Shown: piece by piece, positions 9,642-16,996 of the stretch
How the letters are laid out: the number at the start of each line of letters is the position of its first letter
Numbering within the stretch: the first letter of the stretch is position 1
Source: a bacterium 210917-SL.2.15
GTDB taxonomy: Bacteria; Bacillota; Clostridia; Oscillospirales; Oscillospiraceae
Length of the DNA stretch: 64,000 nt
Assembly (NCBI GenBank): GCA_020555605.1
Contig: JAJCJC010000002.1
Coordinates: 184,627-248,626, forward strand
Reading direction: 5' to 3'
The notes under the pieces: model-generated
What the model was told of the DNA's origin: nothing
What the model saw: the letters and a program-made list of their open reading frames with translations, nothing else
Databases searched by the model: none
Translations under genes and position numbers: made by a program

Positions 9642-9938
9642 ATGAAACAGGAACTGCACCACGATGGCAGCGACGCCCTTTACGAAACCGTTCTCAAACT
9701 CCGAAACACCGACGAATGCCGCGCCTTTTTTGAGGACATCTGTTCTCCTCATGAGCTGCGCACCATCGAGCAACGCTTCCAGCTGCTGTTTTTGCTCACC
9801 TCCGGCCGCAGTTATTCCGAGATCGGCGAGATCACCGGCGCTTCCAGCGCCACCATCAGCCGCGCAAGCCGCCAGATTGCTAACAGCCACTGCGGCATCG
9901 CGGAGATCATCCTGCGGCATACCAAGGCTGAAGAATAA
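9642..9938 (+). CDS. YerC/YecD-type TrpR-related DNA-binding protein
   Basis: Protein of 98 residues of the YerC/YecD family, which has the Trp-repressor fold. The visible HTH is RSYSEIGEITGASSATISRA near residues 56-75, preceded by the helical segment in which ELRTIEQRFQLLFLLTSG matches the TrpR core. Its regulated genes and ligand are not known. The start ATG is preceded by GAAGGAGG at a rather long distance (about 12 bases). A long hairpin follows the stop. Confidence 0.88.
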   Translation: MKQELHHDGSDALYETVLKLRNTDECRAFFEDICSPHELRTIEQRFQLLFLLTSGRSYSEIGEITGASSATISRASRQIANSHCGIAEIILRHTKAEE

Positions 9939-9958
9939 GCCTCATATCAATGCCAAGG

Positions 9959-10004
9959 CAATACCCCTCTGCACACTTTGTGTTCTTATGCAGAGGGGGT
10001 ATTG
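9959..10004. repeat. Long inverted repeat between convergent genes
   Basis: CAATACCCCTCTGCA (9959-9973) pairs with its complement at 9989-10004, one base bulged. It lies between the stops of yerC and the Nudix gene. It has no U-tail on either side, so it may be a transcript-end stabilising hairpin or a Rho-type boundary rather than a simple terminator. Confidence 0.65.
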
Positions 10005-10016
10005 AATCGGAAATAT

Positions 10017-10490
10017 TTATCCTTTCAAACGCTGTGTCCCATTGAGTACCGCTTCGCGCAGAATATCTCCTTCGTAACGAAGTTTCAGTGTAAAGAAGGC
10101 TTCCCCGGCAGCCATTTTCTGCAGAAAGATGCGGTCGCCCTCCCAAGTGGGCAGCGCAAGCACTTTCTCCTTCTCCACCCAAACGAGTTCCCCTTCGTCG
10201 CATCCGGTCAGCGTGCCGGTAAACTCCGTGGCATGAAAAAGGTACATATATTCCCCTTCCCAAGTATCGGACACAAAGGTGATCACGCTGCACAGGCGAA
10301 AGCGCGTCAGCGTCAGTCCTGTCTCTTCCTGCACCTCCCGCAGAAGGCATTCCTCCGGGCTTTCGTTTTCTTCAAATTTTCCGCCCACACCGATCCATTT
10401 GTCATGGTTGAGATCATTTTCTTTTTTCGTACGGTGCAGCATCAGATATTTGCCGTATTGTTCAATATAACACAAGGTCGTATGTTTCAT
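10017..10490 (-). CDS. Nudix hydrolase (MutT-like)
   Basis: Protein of 157 residues with a complete Nudix box, GX5EX7REUXEEXGU, from the GGKFEENES segment through LLREVQEETGL at about residues 36-59. The N-terminus KHTTLCYIEQYGKYLMLHR and the GVGGKFEE context resemble 8-oxo-dGTP diphosphatases of Firmicutes. It probably hydrolyses an oxidised or non-canonical nucleoside triphosphate; the exact substrate is not readable. It is a single gene on the minus strand. Confidence 0.9.
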   Translation of the reverse strand: MKHTTLCYIEQYGKYLMLHRTKKENDLNHDKWIGVGGKFEENESPEECLLREVQEETGLTLTRFRLCSVITFVSDTWEGEYMYLFHATEFTGTLTGCDEGELVWVEKEKVLALPTWEGDRIFLQKMAAGEAFFTLKLRYEGDILREAVLNGTQRLKG

Positions 10491-10597
10491 CCATTTTCGC
10501 CTCCCGCCCTATTGTATCGAAGGTGGTGTCCGGATACAAGAGGCCTTCTGCCCATGTTCACAAATTGTTCACGTAACATTCAAAATTTTGTAACCAC

Positions 10598-10626
10598 TTC
10601 TTAGCGGCAAACTGTTAGGATAAAAT
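10598..10626 (+). promoter_or_regulatory. Candidate promoter for the small RNA
   Basis: TTCTTA (10598-10603) and TAAAAT (10621-10626) with a 17-base spacer. The -35 is weak. Confidence 0.45.
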
Positions 10627-10632
10627 CACAGC

Positions 10633-10825
10633 GAAGGATACCATGCTTCATAAAAATTATTCTTTTCTTTTTTACTCTCTCTAACACAGGCTGCGTTCCT
10701 GTTTCCCCCATAGGGCGCAGCCAACCGCTTTTTACCGTACCGGTTTCCTCCCATCTGGTACGTTTTCCAAAAAAGCTGTTCGGCGCTCCCGCCGGACAGC
10801 TTTTCCTGTTTTCTCCTCTTTTTTT
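10633..10825 (+). ncRNA. Candidate small regulatory RNA with twin C-rich loops
   Basis: Three consecutive hairpins in a 440-base gap without genes. Hairpin 1 (10689-10722) has stem GGCTGCG/CGCAGCC plus CCT/AGG and the 11-base loop GTTTCCCCCAT. Hairpin 2 (10736-10762) has stem CGTACCGG/CTGGTACG and the 11-base loop TTTCCTCCCAT. Hairpin 3 (10771-10804) has a 15-base stem with a CTCC loop and a U-rich tail, a typical terminator. The two loops are nearly identical and complementary to Shine-Dalgarno sequences, as in known C-rich-loop sRNAs such as RsaE and csRNAs. Upstream is a plausible promoter, and the next operon has its own promoter after hairpin 3. Boundaries and function are inferred. Confidence 0.55.
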
Positions 10826-10852
10826 ACAATCGTTTGAAAATGTAAATTGTAA
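10824..10852. promoter_or_regulatory. Candidate operator overlapping the -35 of the dehydratase-family operon
   Basis: Inverted repeat TTACAAT (10824-10830) / ATTGTAA (10846-10852), 15-base spacer; its right arm covers the -35 box. A nested TTTACA/TGTAAA pair is also present. Confidence 0.4.
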
Positions 10853-10875
10853 TCGCGGAGCAGCTTTTTTATAAT
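10847..10875 (+). promoter_or_regulatory. Sigma-A promoter of the dehydratase-family operon
   Basis: TTGTAA (10847-10852) and TATAAT (10870-10875) separated by 17 bases, about 55 bases before the GTG start at 10931. Confidence 0.75.
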
Positions 10876-10930
10876 AAAACAATCTGCAGCGATACCATCG
10901 CTCTGCTTTATACCAAAGGAGGCCCCTGTT

Positions 10931-11893
10931 GTGACGATCGGCATCCCAAAAGCGTTTTATTATTACCGCTACGGCGAATTGTGGCGCACATTTTTCCATA
11001 CGCTGGGCTGTGAAGTGCTGCTCAGCCCGGATACCAACAAGCAGCTTCTTACCGAAGGCAGCAAATGCTCCATCGACGAGGGCTGCCTTTCCATGAAAAT
11101 CTATCTGGGTCATGTCAAATGGCTGCTGGAACGCTGCGATTTGATCTTTGTCCCCCGCATCGCCAATTTCGGCTGGGTGGACACCGGCGTGAAAAAGATC
11201 TGCTGCCCCCGATTCGAGGCGCTGCACGACGTGGTGCGCAATACGTTCCGCACCCAGGCTGACCGGATTCTCGGCGGTCAGATCGACTATATCGACGTGA
11301 ATAAAAGCCTCGGCGTACACACCGAGGAGCACGCCTTTCTGGAACTGGGCCACGCTCTGGGCGCTTCCCGGGCAGAAACCGTGCGCGCATACCGCCGCGC
11401 CAAGGCCGCCGACGAACGTGTCCGCGCCGCCGCGGAGCGGCACCAGGAAACTCTGCTCGCCAGCAGCGGCACAAAAATTCTGTTAGCCGGTCATGGTTAC
11501 GTGCTCCACGATCCCTTTGTGGGCGCACCGGCCCAGCATATGCTCCAGTCCCTCGGCGTAAAAACGATCTTTTCCGATGCGCTGGACCGTACCGCCTGCC
11601 TGAACGCGGGCGGCCAGCTCAGCCCCACGGTCCCCTGGGAGGTCAATCGGGAAATTTTCGGCGCAGTGCAGCTGTGCCGCAGCCGAGTGGATGGCGTGAT
11701 CCTGATGAGCGCCTTCCCCTGCGGACCGGATTCCATGACCAACGACATGCTGGTACGTCTGGTCAAAGACGTGCCGATCTTAACGATCATCCTGGACAAC
11801 CAGTCCGGCAGCGCCGGACTGGAAACGCGGCTGGAAAGCTTTGTTGACATTCTGCGCTTTCGCAGGGCCGCCGCGGGCAAAAAGGAGGCCTGA
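10931..11893 (+). CDS. Acyl-CoA dehydratase activase-related protein (DUF2229)
   Basis: Protein of 320 residues of the DUF2229 / CoA-dehydratase-activase-related family. The N-terminal MTIGIPKAFYYYRYGELW is its signature. Conserved cysteine stretches GSKCSIDEGCLSMK, KKICCPRFE and SAFPCGPDS are candidate iron-sulfur ligands. It is the first gene of a tight three-gene operon (3-base gap, then a 4-base overlap) with an HgdB-like subunit and an HgdC-like ATPase. In many Firmicutes equivalent domains are joined in one very long protein; here they are separate. The biochemical role is unknown. The GTG start has AAAGGAGG nearby. Confidence 0.85.
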   Translation: MTIGIPKAFYYYRYGELWRTFFHTLGCEVLLSPDTNKQLLTEGSKCSIDEGCLSMKIYLGHVKWLLERCDLIFVPRIANFGWVDTGVKKICCPRFEALHDVVRNTFRTQADRILGGQIDYIDVNKSLGVHTEEHAFLELGHALGASRAETVRAYRRAKAADERVRAAAERHQETLLASSGTKILLAGHGYVLHDPFVGAPAQHMLQSLGVKTIFSDALDRTACLNAGGQLSPTVPWEVNREIFGAVQLCRSRVDGVILMSAFPCGPDSMTNDMLVRLVKDVPILTIILDNQSGSAGLETRLESFVDILRFRRAAAGKKEA

Positions 11894-11896
11894 GCC

Positions 11897-12976
11897 ATGG
11901 CAAAGCGAAGAATCGGCTTCCCGCGCATGGACAATTATAATATCGCCCTGAAATATATGGTCGAAATGGGCTGCGGCTGCGAATATGTCATGGCTCCGCC
12001 CATGACGCGCAAAACATTGGAGCTTGGCAGCAAATACAGCCCGGACTTTGTCTGCGCCCCGTTCAAATACACCCTCGGTTCCATGCTGGAACTGCTGCAA
12101 AGCAAAGGCAGTGTGGACGCCATTGTGGAAACCGGCGGCGTATGCCGTCTAGGCTATTACGGCGCACTGCAAAAACAGATCCTGCGGGATCTTGGCTATG
12201 GGACAGATTTTATCGACCTGGCAGAAATGGGCAAGCACAAACTGCGTGGCTACTATACCGCCCTGAAGCGGATGAACCCGGACGCCTCTACTGCCAAAGC
12301 CGCGCGGACGCTGCCCGATACCCTGAAGGCCGTGCGTTATATTGACGAGATCGAAGGCCGTGTACGCCTCGACCGCGGCTTTGAACGGCAGCGCGGCAGT
12401 ATGAAAACGGTGTTTGACACATTTTTGCAGGAGATGTCTTCTGCGCAGAATCGAAAAGAACTGGATGCAGCTTACCAAAAAGCTTCCGCAGCGCTGAGTG
12501 CAGTTGCCCTGGACAAACCCGAAAAACCGCTTCGCGTGGGGATCGTGGGCGAATATTACACGGTGATGGACGACTTCGGCAACCACAACGTGGAACAGAT
12601 TCTGAGCTATATGGGTCGAGGCGTGGAAATTCACCGCTGGATGACCTTCACACACCGTAATCTGGAATATGATGAGCAGGCCGATCTCCAAACCATCGCC
12701 CCTTATGTCCGCTATTCCATGGGACCTACCACCTCAGCCACCTTGGCTTCCGCCATCCGCTACGCCGATGCCGGCTTCGACGGAATCGTGCACGTCAAAT
12801 CCTTCGGCTGTACGCCGGAAGTAGACGCTATGGCGGTGCTGCAGAACATCAGCGCTGACCGCGGTATTCCCATCCTCTACCTGAGCTACGATTCCCAAAC
12901 CGGCGACGCGGGCATTCACACCCGCCTCGAAGCTTTTTACGATATGATCGATATGAAACGGAGAAAACAGCCATGA
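11897..12976 (+). CDS. 2-hydroxyacyl-CoA dehydratase-like (HgdB/D-component) protein
   Basis: Protein of 359 residues related to the iron-sulfur subunits of 2-hydroxyacyl-CoA dehydratases. It begins KRRIGFPRMDNYNIAL and carries the conserved cysteines in EMGCGCEYV, DFVCAPFKYTLG, TGGVCRLGYYG and KSFGCTPEVDAM, plus the SYDSQTGDAGIHTRLEAF ending shared with DUF2229-linked proteins. It is the middle gene of the operon. No acyl-CoA ligase, CoA transferase or dehydrogenase is nearby, so a role in amino-acid fermentation is not supported by context; it may belong to the poorly understood YjiM-type group. Confidence 0.83.
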   Translation: MAKRRIGFPRMDNYNIALKYMVEMGCGCEYVMAPPMTRKTLELGSKYSPDFVCAPFKYTLGSMLELLQSKGSVDAIVETGGVCRLGYYGALQKQILRDLGYGTDFIDLAEMGKHKLRGYYTALKRMNPDASTAKAARTLPDTLKAVRYIDEIEGRVRLDRGFERQRGSMKTVFDTFLQEMSSAQNRKELDAAYQKASAALSAVALDKPEKPLRVGIVGEYYTVMDDFGNHNVEQILSYMGRGVEIHRWMTFTHRNLEYDEQADLQTIAPYVRYSMGPTTSATLASAIRYADAGFDGIVHVKSFGCTPEVDAMAVLQNISADRGIPILYLSYDSQTGDAGIHTRLEAFYDMIDMKRRKQP

Positions 12977-13926
12977 AACACGCATATCTCGGCATCGACA
13001 TCGGCTCAATTTCCACCAAGGGCGTCATCATCGATGAGGACAACCACTTTCTGGCCAGCGAATACATCTGGACGGAAGGAAACCCCATCGAAGCGGTGCG
13101 CCGCCTGCTCAAGCTGCTCGAGCAGCAGTTTGACAAAGAGTGCTATACCGTGGTGGCCGTAGGCACCACCGGCAGCGCCCGGCGGCTCATCGGCGCAGTG
13201 GTGGGCGCATCCATGGTGAAAAATGAGATCACGGCCCACGCCGTGGGCACTACCGCATTGCACCCGGATGTACACACCATTTTTGAGATCGGCGGACAGG
13301 ACAGCAAAATCATTCTGCTGGAAAACGGCGTGGTGGTGGATTACGCCATGAACACGCTCTGCGCCGCTGGCACCGGCTCCTTCCTCTCCAGCCAGTCCCA
13401 CCGGCTGGGCGTAGAGGTGGAGGAATTTGGTCACATCGCTCTCAAAAGCGAAACCCCTACCCCCATCGCCGCCCGCTGCACCGTGTTTGCCGAATCCGAT
13501 CTGGTGCACAAGGCCCAGATGGGCTACAGCCGGGAGGACATTATTGCAGGACTCTGCAAGGCTGTAGTAACCAACTACCTCAACAATGTGGGCAAAGGCA
13601 AGCGCATTCAAAGCCCCATTGTCTTCCAGGGCGGCGTAAGCAAAAATGTGGGCGTAGTGCGTTTTTTCAAAGAAGCCACCGGCGAGGACATCCTGGTGGA
13701 CGACGCCGGCCATTTGATGGGCGCTTTCGGCGTGGCAATCCTGGCCCGCACCAGCGGCGAGGAAAAGCCTTTCGACTTCAGCGTCACGGATGATCGCTTC
13801 CAGACCCGGGAGGTCCACTGCGGCAAATGCGCCAACCAATGCGAAATCATCTGCGTCTACCGCGGCGAGCACCTGATCGACGCCTGGGGAAATCGGTGTG
13901 AAAAGGGCGCCATGAAGCTGGCATAA
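12973..13926 (+). CDS. Acyl-CoA dehydratase activase ATPase (BadF/BadG/HgdC family)
   Basis: Homodimer-forming ASKHA-fold ATPase of 317 residues that, in the known HgdC/HadI systems, injects an electron into the partner dehydratase upon ATP hydrolysis. Visible motifs: phosphate-binding GIDIGSISTKG at 6-16, GTTGSARRL, the EIGGQDSKII segment, and the iron-sulfur cysteine region NTLCAAGTGSF; a second CGKCANQCEIICVYRG cysteine cluster lies near the C-terminus. Its ATG overlaps the stop of the preceding gene by four bases, indicating translational coupling. A terminator hairpin follows. Confidence 0.88.
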   Translation: MKHAYLGIDIGSISTKGVIIDEDNHFLASEYIWTEGNPIEAVRRLLKLLEQQFDKECYTVVAVGTTGSARRLIGAVVGASMVKNEITAHAVGTTALHPDVHTIFEIGGQDSKIILLENGVVVDYAMNTLCAAGTGSFLSSQSHRLGVEVEEFGHIALKSETPTPIAARCTVFAESDLVHKAQMGYSREDIIAGLCKAVVTNYLNNVGKGKRIQSPIVFQGGVSKNVGVVRFFKEATGEDILVDDAGHLMGAFGVAILARTSGEEKPFDFSVTDDRFQTREVHCGKCANQCEIICVYRGEHLIDAWGNRCEKGAMKLA

Positions 13927-13941
13927 TGCCGCCGCAAAAAG

Positions 13942-13986
13942 AAACGAGGGCATTTTCTGCGCTATGCACAGGAAATGCCCTCGTTT
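13942..13986. terminator. Terminator hairpin after the dehydratase-family operon
   Basis: Sixteen-base stem between 13942-13957 and 13971-13986 (AAACGAGGGCATTTTC and its complement, one G-U). A-rich and T-containing flanks fit both strands; on the minus strand it ends the amidohydrolase remnant. Confidence 0.75.
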
Positions 13987-14086
13987 ACTTCTGCTGCACA
14001 AATACTCCGCAACAGCGCCTCCGGGAATGTATCGGAAAAATCTTTACCTGCAGACCATTTTCGTTTGTTGAATGGTATATTTCAAC

Positions 14087-14430
14087 TCAAACATTCTTCA
14101 AATGAAACAGTTCCTTGGGCGTATCATAAAATATCATTTTACCAATACGTTTCGCTTCTTCAACGTCAAATAGTCCTTCTTCCACCTTGATGGCCAGCGC
14201 GCGGCTGACATTCATCCGTGCCATATGCTGATGGCCGCTCACACCGTCGATGAAGCAGTAATCTCCGCCAAATGCATTAATCTTGTTCAGCGGCACGGAA
14301 CGGCCCACTCCACCAGAGAATTGACACAGGCCGTCGGTGAGATAATATGCGCCCAGCACATATCGATATAGACATTCGGGAAAACCTTCGCTAAAAAGGT
14401 ATACGATGGGATCGGCCACAATATCCAAAA
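14087..14430 (-). pseudogene. Truncated, frameshifted amidohydrolase (uronate isomerase-like) remnant
   Basis: Only the C-terminal third of an amidohydrolase-superfamily protein is left, and it is split across two frames. One minus-strand frame reads LAKVFPNVYIDMCWAHIISP then TACVNSLVEWAVP before a stop near 14287. The next frame continues VPLNKINAFGGDYCFIDG, HQHMARMNVSRALAIKVEEG and ends at 14087. Joined, they match the end of TIM-barrel amidohydrolases of the uronate-isomerase-like group, with the GGD metal-ligand motif. The break is near 14295-14310. There is no N-terminal two-thirds, ribosome site or start codon. Non-functional by inspection; the family assignment is from memory. Confidence 0.7.
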
Positions 14431-14459
14431 CGTGTGATTCTGTTTCCGGTTCTCTTTCT

Positions 14460-14494
14460 GCGCCCCGCGAAGGTATTCGCGGGGCGCACTTTTT
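14460..14494 (+). terminator. Isolated terminator-like hairpin
   Basis: Perfect 11-base stem GCGCCCCGCGA (14460-14470) / TCGCGGGGCGC (14477-14487) followed by ACTTTTTT. No gene ends just before it on the plus strand, so it may be a relic of lost DNA. Confidence 0.6.
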
Positions 14495-14574
14495 TCAGCG
14501 GAAACACCTCCTATGCATTTTCTTTGCCACGTCTTCTCCACCGAAAAAAGAACGCCGCAGAAAAATTTTTGTTC

Positions 14575-14603
14575 TTGCCAAATACCGTTGAATCAGCTAT
14601 AGT
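14575..14603 (+). promoter_or_regulatory. Sigma-A promoter before the flavin/ferredoxin pseudogene
   Basis: TTGCCA (14575-14580) and TATAGT (14598-14603), spacer 17. Confidence 0.65.
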
Positions 14604-14620
14604 ATCCTTTAGAAACTATG

Positions 14621-14634
14621 GCACAAATTTGTGC
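14621..14634. promoter_or_regulatory. Perfect 14-bp palindrome, candidate operator
   Basis: GCACAAATTTGTGC lies about 17 bases downstream of the -10 box, a typical repressor site position. No cognate regulator can be named; the HxlR protein at 17736 is one candidate. Confidence 0.4.
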
Positions 14635-14699
14635 TTACTTGCGTCTTTGGCCGCAGCGGTCCATGATGATTCCAGCAACCAAACAGGGAGGAAATCACC

Positions 14700-15317
14700 A
14701 TGAATCTAACTGCCAAAAAATATGTGCAACTGTTCCGCACCGTCAAGGTCACATCCGCAGCCACGGTGGACGCTCAGGGCCAGCCTCAAAGCCGCATCAT
14801 CAATGTGGTGCTGGCGCTGGGCGAAGGCATGGTCACCGTCACTAGCCGGGGCAAGCCTTTCTGGAAACAGCTTGTCGAAAGCGGCAAAGTCGCTCTGAGT
14901 GCCATGTGCCCGGAGCGCCAGAGCCTGTAATTCACCGGTTCCGTCCGCCGTATGGAGGACTCCCGAAAATGGGTGGATGAAGTATTCCTTCACAACTGCG
15001 TCATGAATGAGGTCTACCCCGGCCGGAGCCGCTATGCCCTGGATGCCTTCCTGATTTACAAAGGCGAGGGCGAGTGGTTCGACCTGCTGCACCACCCGAT
15101 CTCCCGCGAACGTTTTGCCTATGGGGGCGCAGAGATGGAACCTGTGGGGTTTTCCATCCGGGAAACATGCACCGGCTGCGGCGTATGCGCTTCGGTCTGC
15201 CCGCAGCAATGCATCACGCCCGGCACACCCTACCAGATCGCCTGGACGCGCCGCCTGCAGTGCGGGCTGTGCACAGAGCATTGCCCGGCAGACGCCATTG
15301 CGCGGTTGCATGCATAA
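14700..15317 (+). pseudogene. FMN-binding split-barrel protein with C-terminal 2x[4Fe-4S], cut by one in-frame TAA
   Basis: A single frame encodes a pyridoxamine-phosphate-oxidase-like split barrel (MNLTAKKYVQLFRTVKVTSA, QSRIINVVLALGEGMVTV, RGKPFWKQL) followed by a bacterial ferredoxin domain (CTGCGVCASVCPQQC and CGLCTEHCPADAI). The frame is interrupted only by TAA at 14928-14930 between residues 76 and 78, inside the context ERQSL-stop-FTGSVRR, where CAA (Gln) would fit the family; one C-to-T change explains it. Everything after the stop remains open and conserved, so the lesion is recent, a sequencing error, or is read through. The ribosome site before ATG 14700 is CAGGGAGG. Confidence 0.8.
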
Positions 15318-15360
15318 CATAGATTCCGTAGGATACCAATACACAAAGGAGCGGTAGGCA

Positions 15361-16011
15361 ATGGATTTCAGCTTTGCAAAGGTGCTTCAAATCTATACGG
15401 AACGCTGGCCCTGGTTTTTGGGTATGATTGGCGAACAGCTTTTCATCTCCTTGGTTTCCATCGCCATCGCCGGCACGCTGGGCTTGCTGATCGGCATCTT
15501 CATCGCCGAACACCGCCGCTTTGCCGAACCGGTCATCGCCGTATGCAATGTATTTTATACCATTCCCGCCATCGCCCTGATCGCCCTGCTGATCCCCATC
15601 GCCGGCATCGGCGCCAAAAATGCTGTGATCGCCATTATTCTGTACGGCCTGATGCCCATGGTGCGCAACACCTACGCCGGCATCACCTCCATCAGCCCGG
15701 AACTGCTGGACGCCGCAGTGGGCATGGGCAGCACGCCGCGCCAGGTGCTGATACGTATCAAGCTCCCGCTGGCTTCGGCCACGATCCTGGCCGGCGTGCG
15801 CACGCTGGCGGTCATGTCCATCGCCACCGGTTCCATCGCCGCGTTCATTGGCGGCGGCGGACTGGGCGAAGCCATTTTCCGCGGCATCACCATGTACAAT
15901 GTGGAAATGACCTTTTCCGGCGCGCTTCTTCTTGTCCTGCTGGCTCTGGCCTGTGACTACGGCCTGAGCTTTTTGGAAAAACATATTAAAAAGAAATGGA
16001 GAATGAACTGA
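15361..16011 (+). CDS. Osmoprotectant-type ABC transporter permease
   Basis: Inner-membrane permease of 216 residues of the OpuCB/ProW-type family that imports betaine, choline, carnitine or related quaternary amines. About five hydrophobic segments are visible, with FLGMIGEQLFISLVSIAIAG at the start, and the EAA loop region AAVGMGSTPRQVLIRIKLPL near 118-137. It is the first gene of a four-gene operon with binding protein, ATPase and HxlR regulator. Only one permease gene is present, so it should act as a homodimer. RBS AAAGGAG precedes the ATG. Confidence 0.88.
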   Translation: MDFSFAKVLQIYTERWPWFLGMIGEQLFISLVSIAIAGTLGLLIGIFIAEHRRFAEPVIAVCNVFYTIPAIALIALLIPIAGIGAKNAVIAIILYGLMPMVRNTYAGITSISPELLDAAVGMGSTPRQVLIRIKLPLASATILAGVRTLAVMSIATGSIAAFIGGGGLGEAIFRGITMYNVEMTFSGALLLVLLALACDYGLSFLEKHIKKKWRMN

Positions 16012-16012
16012 C

Positions 16013-16957
16013 ATGAAACATTACAAGCGTTTTCTCGCCCTGTCTGCCGCGGCAGTGATGGCCGTGTCCCTTGCCGCCTGCGGCAATGGCAGCAACAACG
16101 CTCCCTCCTCCAGCGAAGAGGGCGCTGCGAACACCGATCCCATCCAAATCGCTACCAAACCCATGACGGAGCAGTATATCCTCGGCCAGATGCTCAAGCA
16201 GATCATCGAGGCCAAAACGGATTATACCTGCGAGGTAACCGAAGGCATCGCCGGCGGCACCAACAATATCATGCCCGCCATGGAAAGCGGTGAGTTTGAT
16301 CTGTATCCTGAGTACACTTCCAGCGGCTATGTACTGGTGCTCAATCACGATGCCACCGGCGTGGATGACGAGGCCATGTGGGAGCAGCTTCTGCAGGAGT
16401 ATCATGACAATTACAACATGACCTGGGTCGGCAAATACGGCTTTAACAACACCTTTTGCCTGGCCGTGCGGGGCGATGTCGCCAGAGAGTATAACCTGAA
16501 GACCTCCTCCGATCTGACTGCTGTGGCCGATCAGTTGGTGTTTGGCGGTAACCCCGACTACATTGAGCGCGCTGACGGTTATCCCCTGCTCTGCAAAACG
16601 TATGGCTACAACTTCAAGGATACCCGCGGCATTGATATCGGTGTGAAATACGCCGTGCTGGAAAACGGCGATATCGACGTGACAAACGGTTTTACCACCG
16701 ACGCTCAGCTGAGCGCCCAGGACGTGGTGGTGCTGGAGGACGACAAGCACCTTCAGGCGAACTATTTCTGTTCCACCGTGGTTCGGGAGGATACTCTGGA
16801 AGAGTATCCCGGCCTGGAAGACGCTCTGATGCTGATGGACGGTATTTTGAGCGACACCGATATGTCTCGCCTGAACTATCTGGTGGAGGTCGAAGAACAG
16901 GATGAAAGCAACGTAGCCCACGATTATCTCGTGGAAAAAGGCATCCTGGATGCATAA
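16013..16957 (+). CDS. Osmoprotectant-type ABC transporter substrate-binding lipoprotein
   Basis: Extracytoplasmic solute-binding protein of 314 residues (OpuAC/OpuCC type II fold). It starts with a lipoprotein signal MKHYKRFLALSAAAVMAVS ending in the lipobox LAAC with Cys at residue 23, then a Ser/Asn-rich linker. Family motifs: IATKPMTEQYILGQML, TNNIMPAMESGEFDLYPEYT, GFNNTFCLAVRG. It begins one base after the permease stop. The ligand pocket cannot be assigned; glycine betaine, carnitine, choline or ergothioneine are all known ligands in this group. Confidence 0.88.
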   Translation: MKHYKRFLALSAAAVMAVSLAACGNGSNNAPSSSEEGAANTDPIQIATKPMTEQYILGQMLKQIIEAKTDYTCEVTEGIAGGTNNIMPAMESGEFDLYPEYTSSGYVLVLNHDATGVDDEAMWEQLLQEYHDNYNMTWVGKYGFNNTFCLAVRGDVAREYNLKTSSDLTAVADQLVFGGNPDYIERADGYPLLCKTYGYNFKDTRGIDIGVKYAVLENGDIDVTNGFTTDAQLSAQDVVVLEDDKHLQANYFCSTVVREDTLEEYPGLEDALMLMDGILSDTDMSRLNYLVEVEEQDESNVAHDYLVEKGILDA

Positions 16958-16996
16958 TCCCCTGCAGTGTGCCTCTCAGGAAAGGAGTCCGAACGT

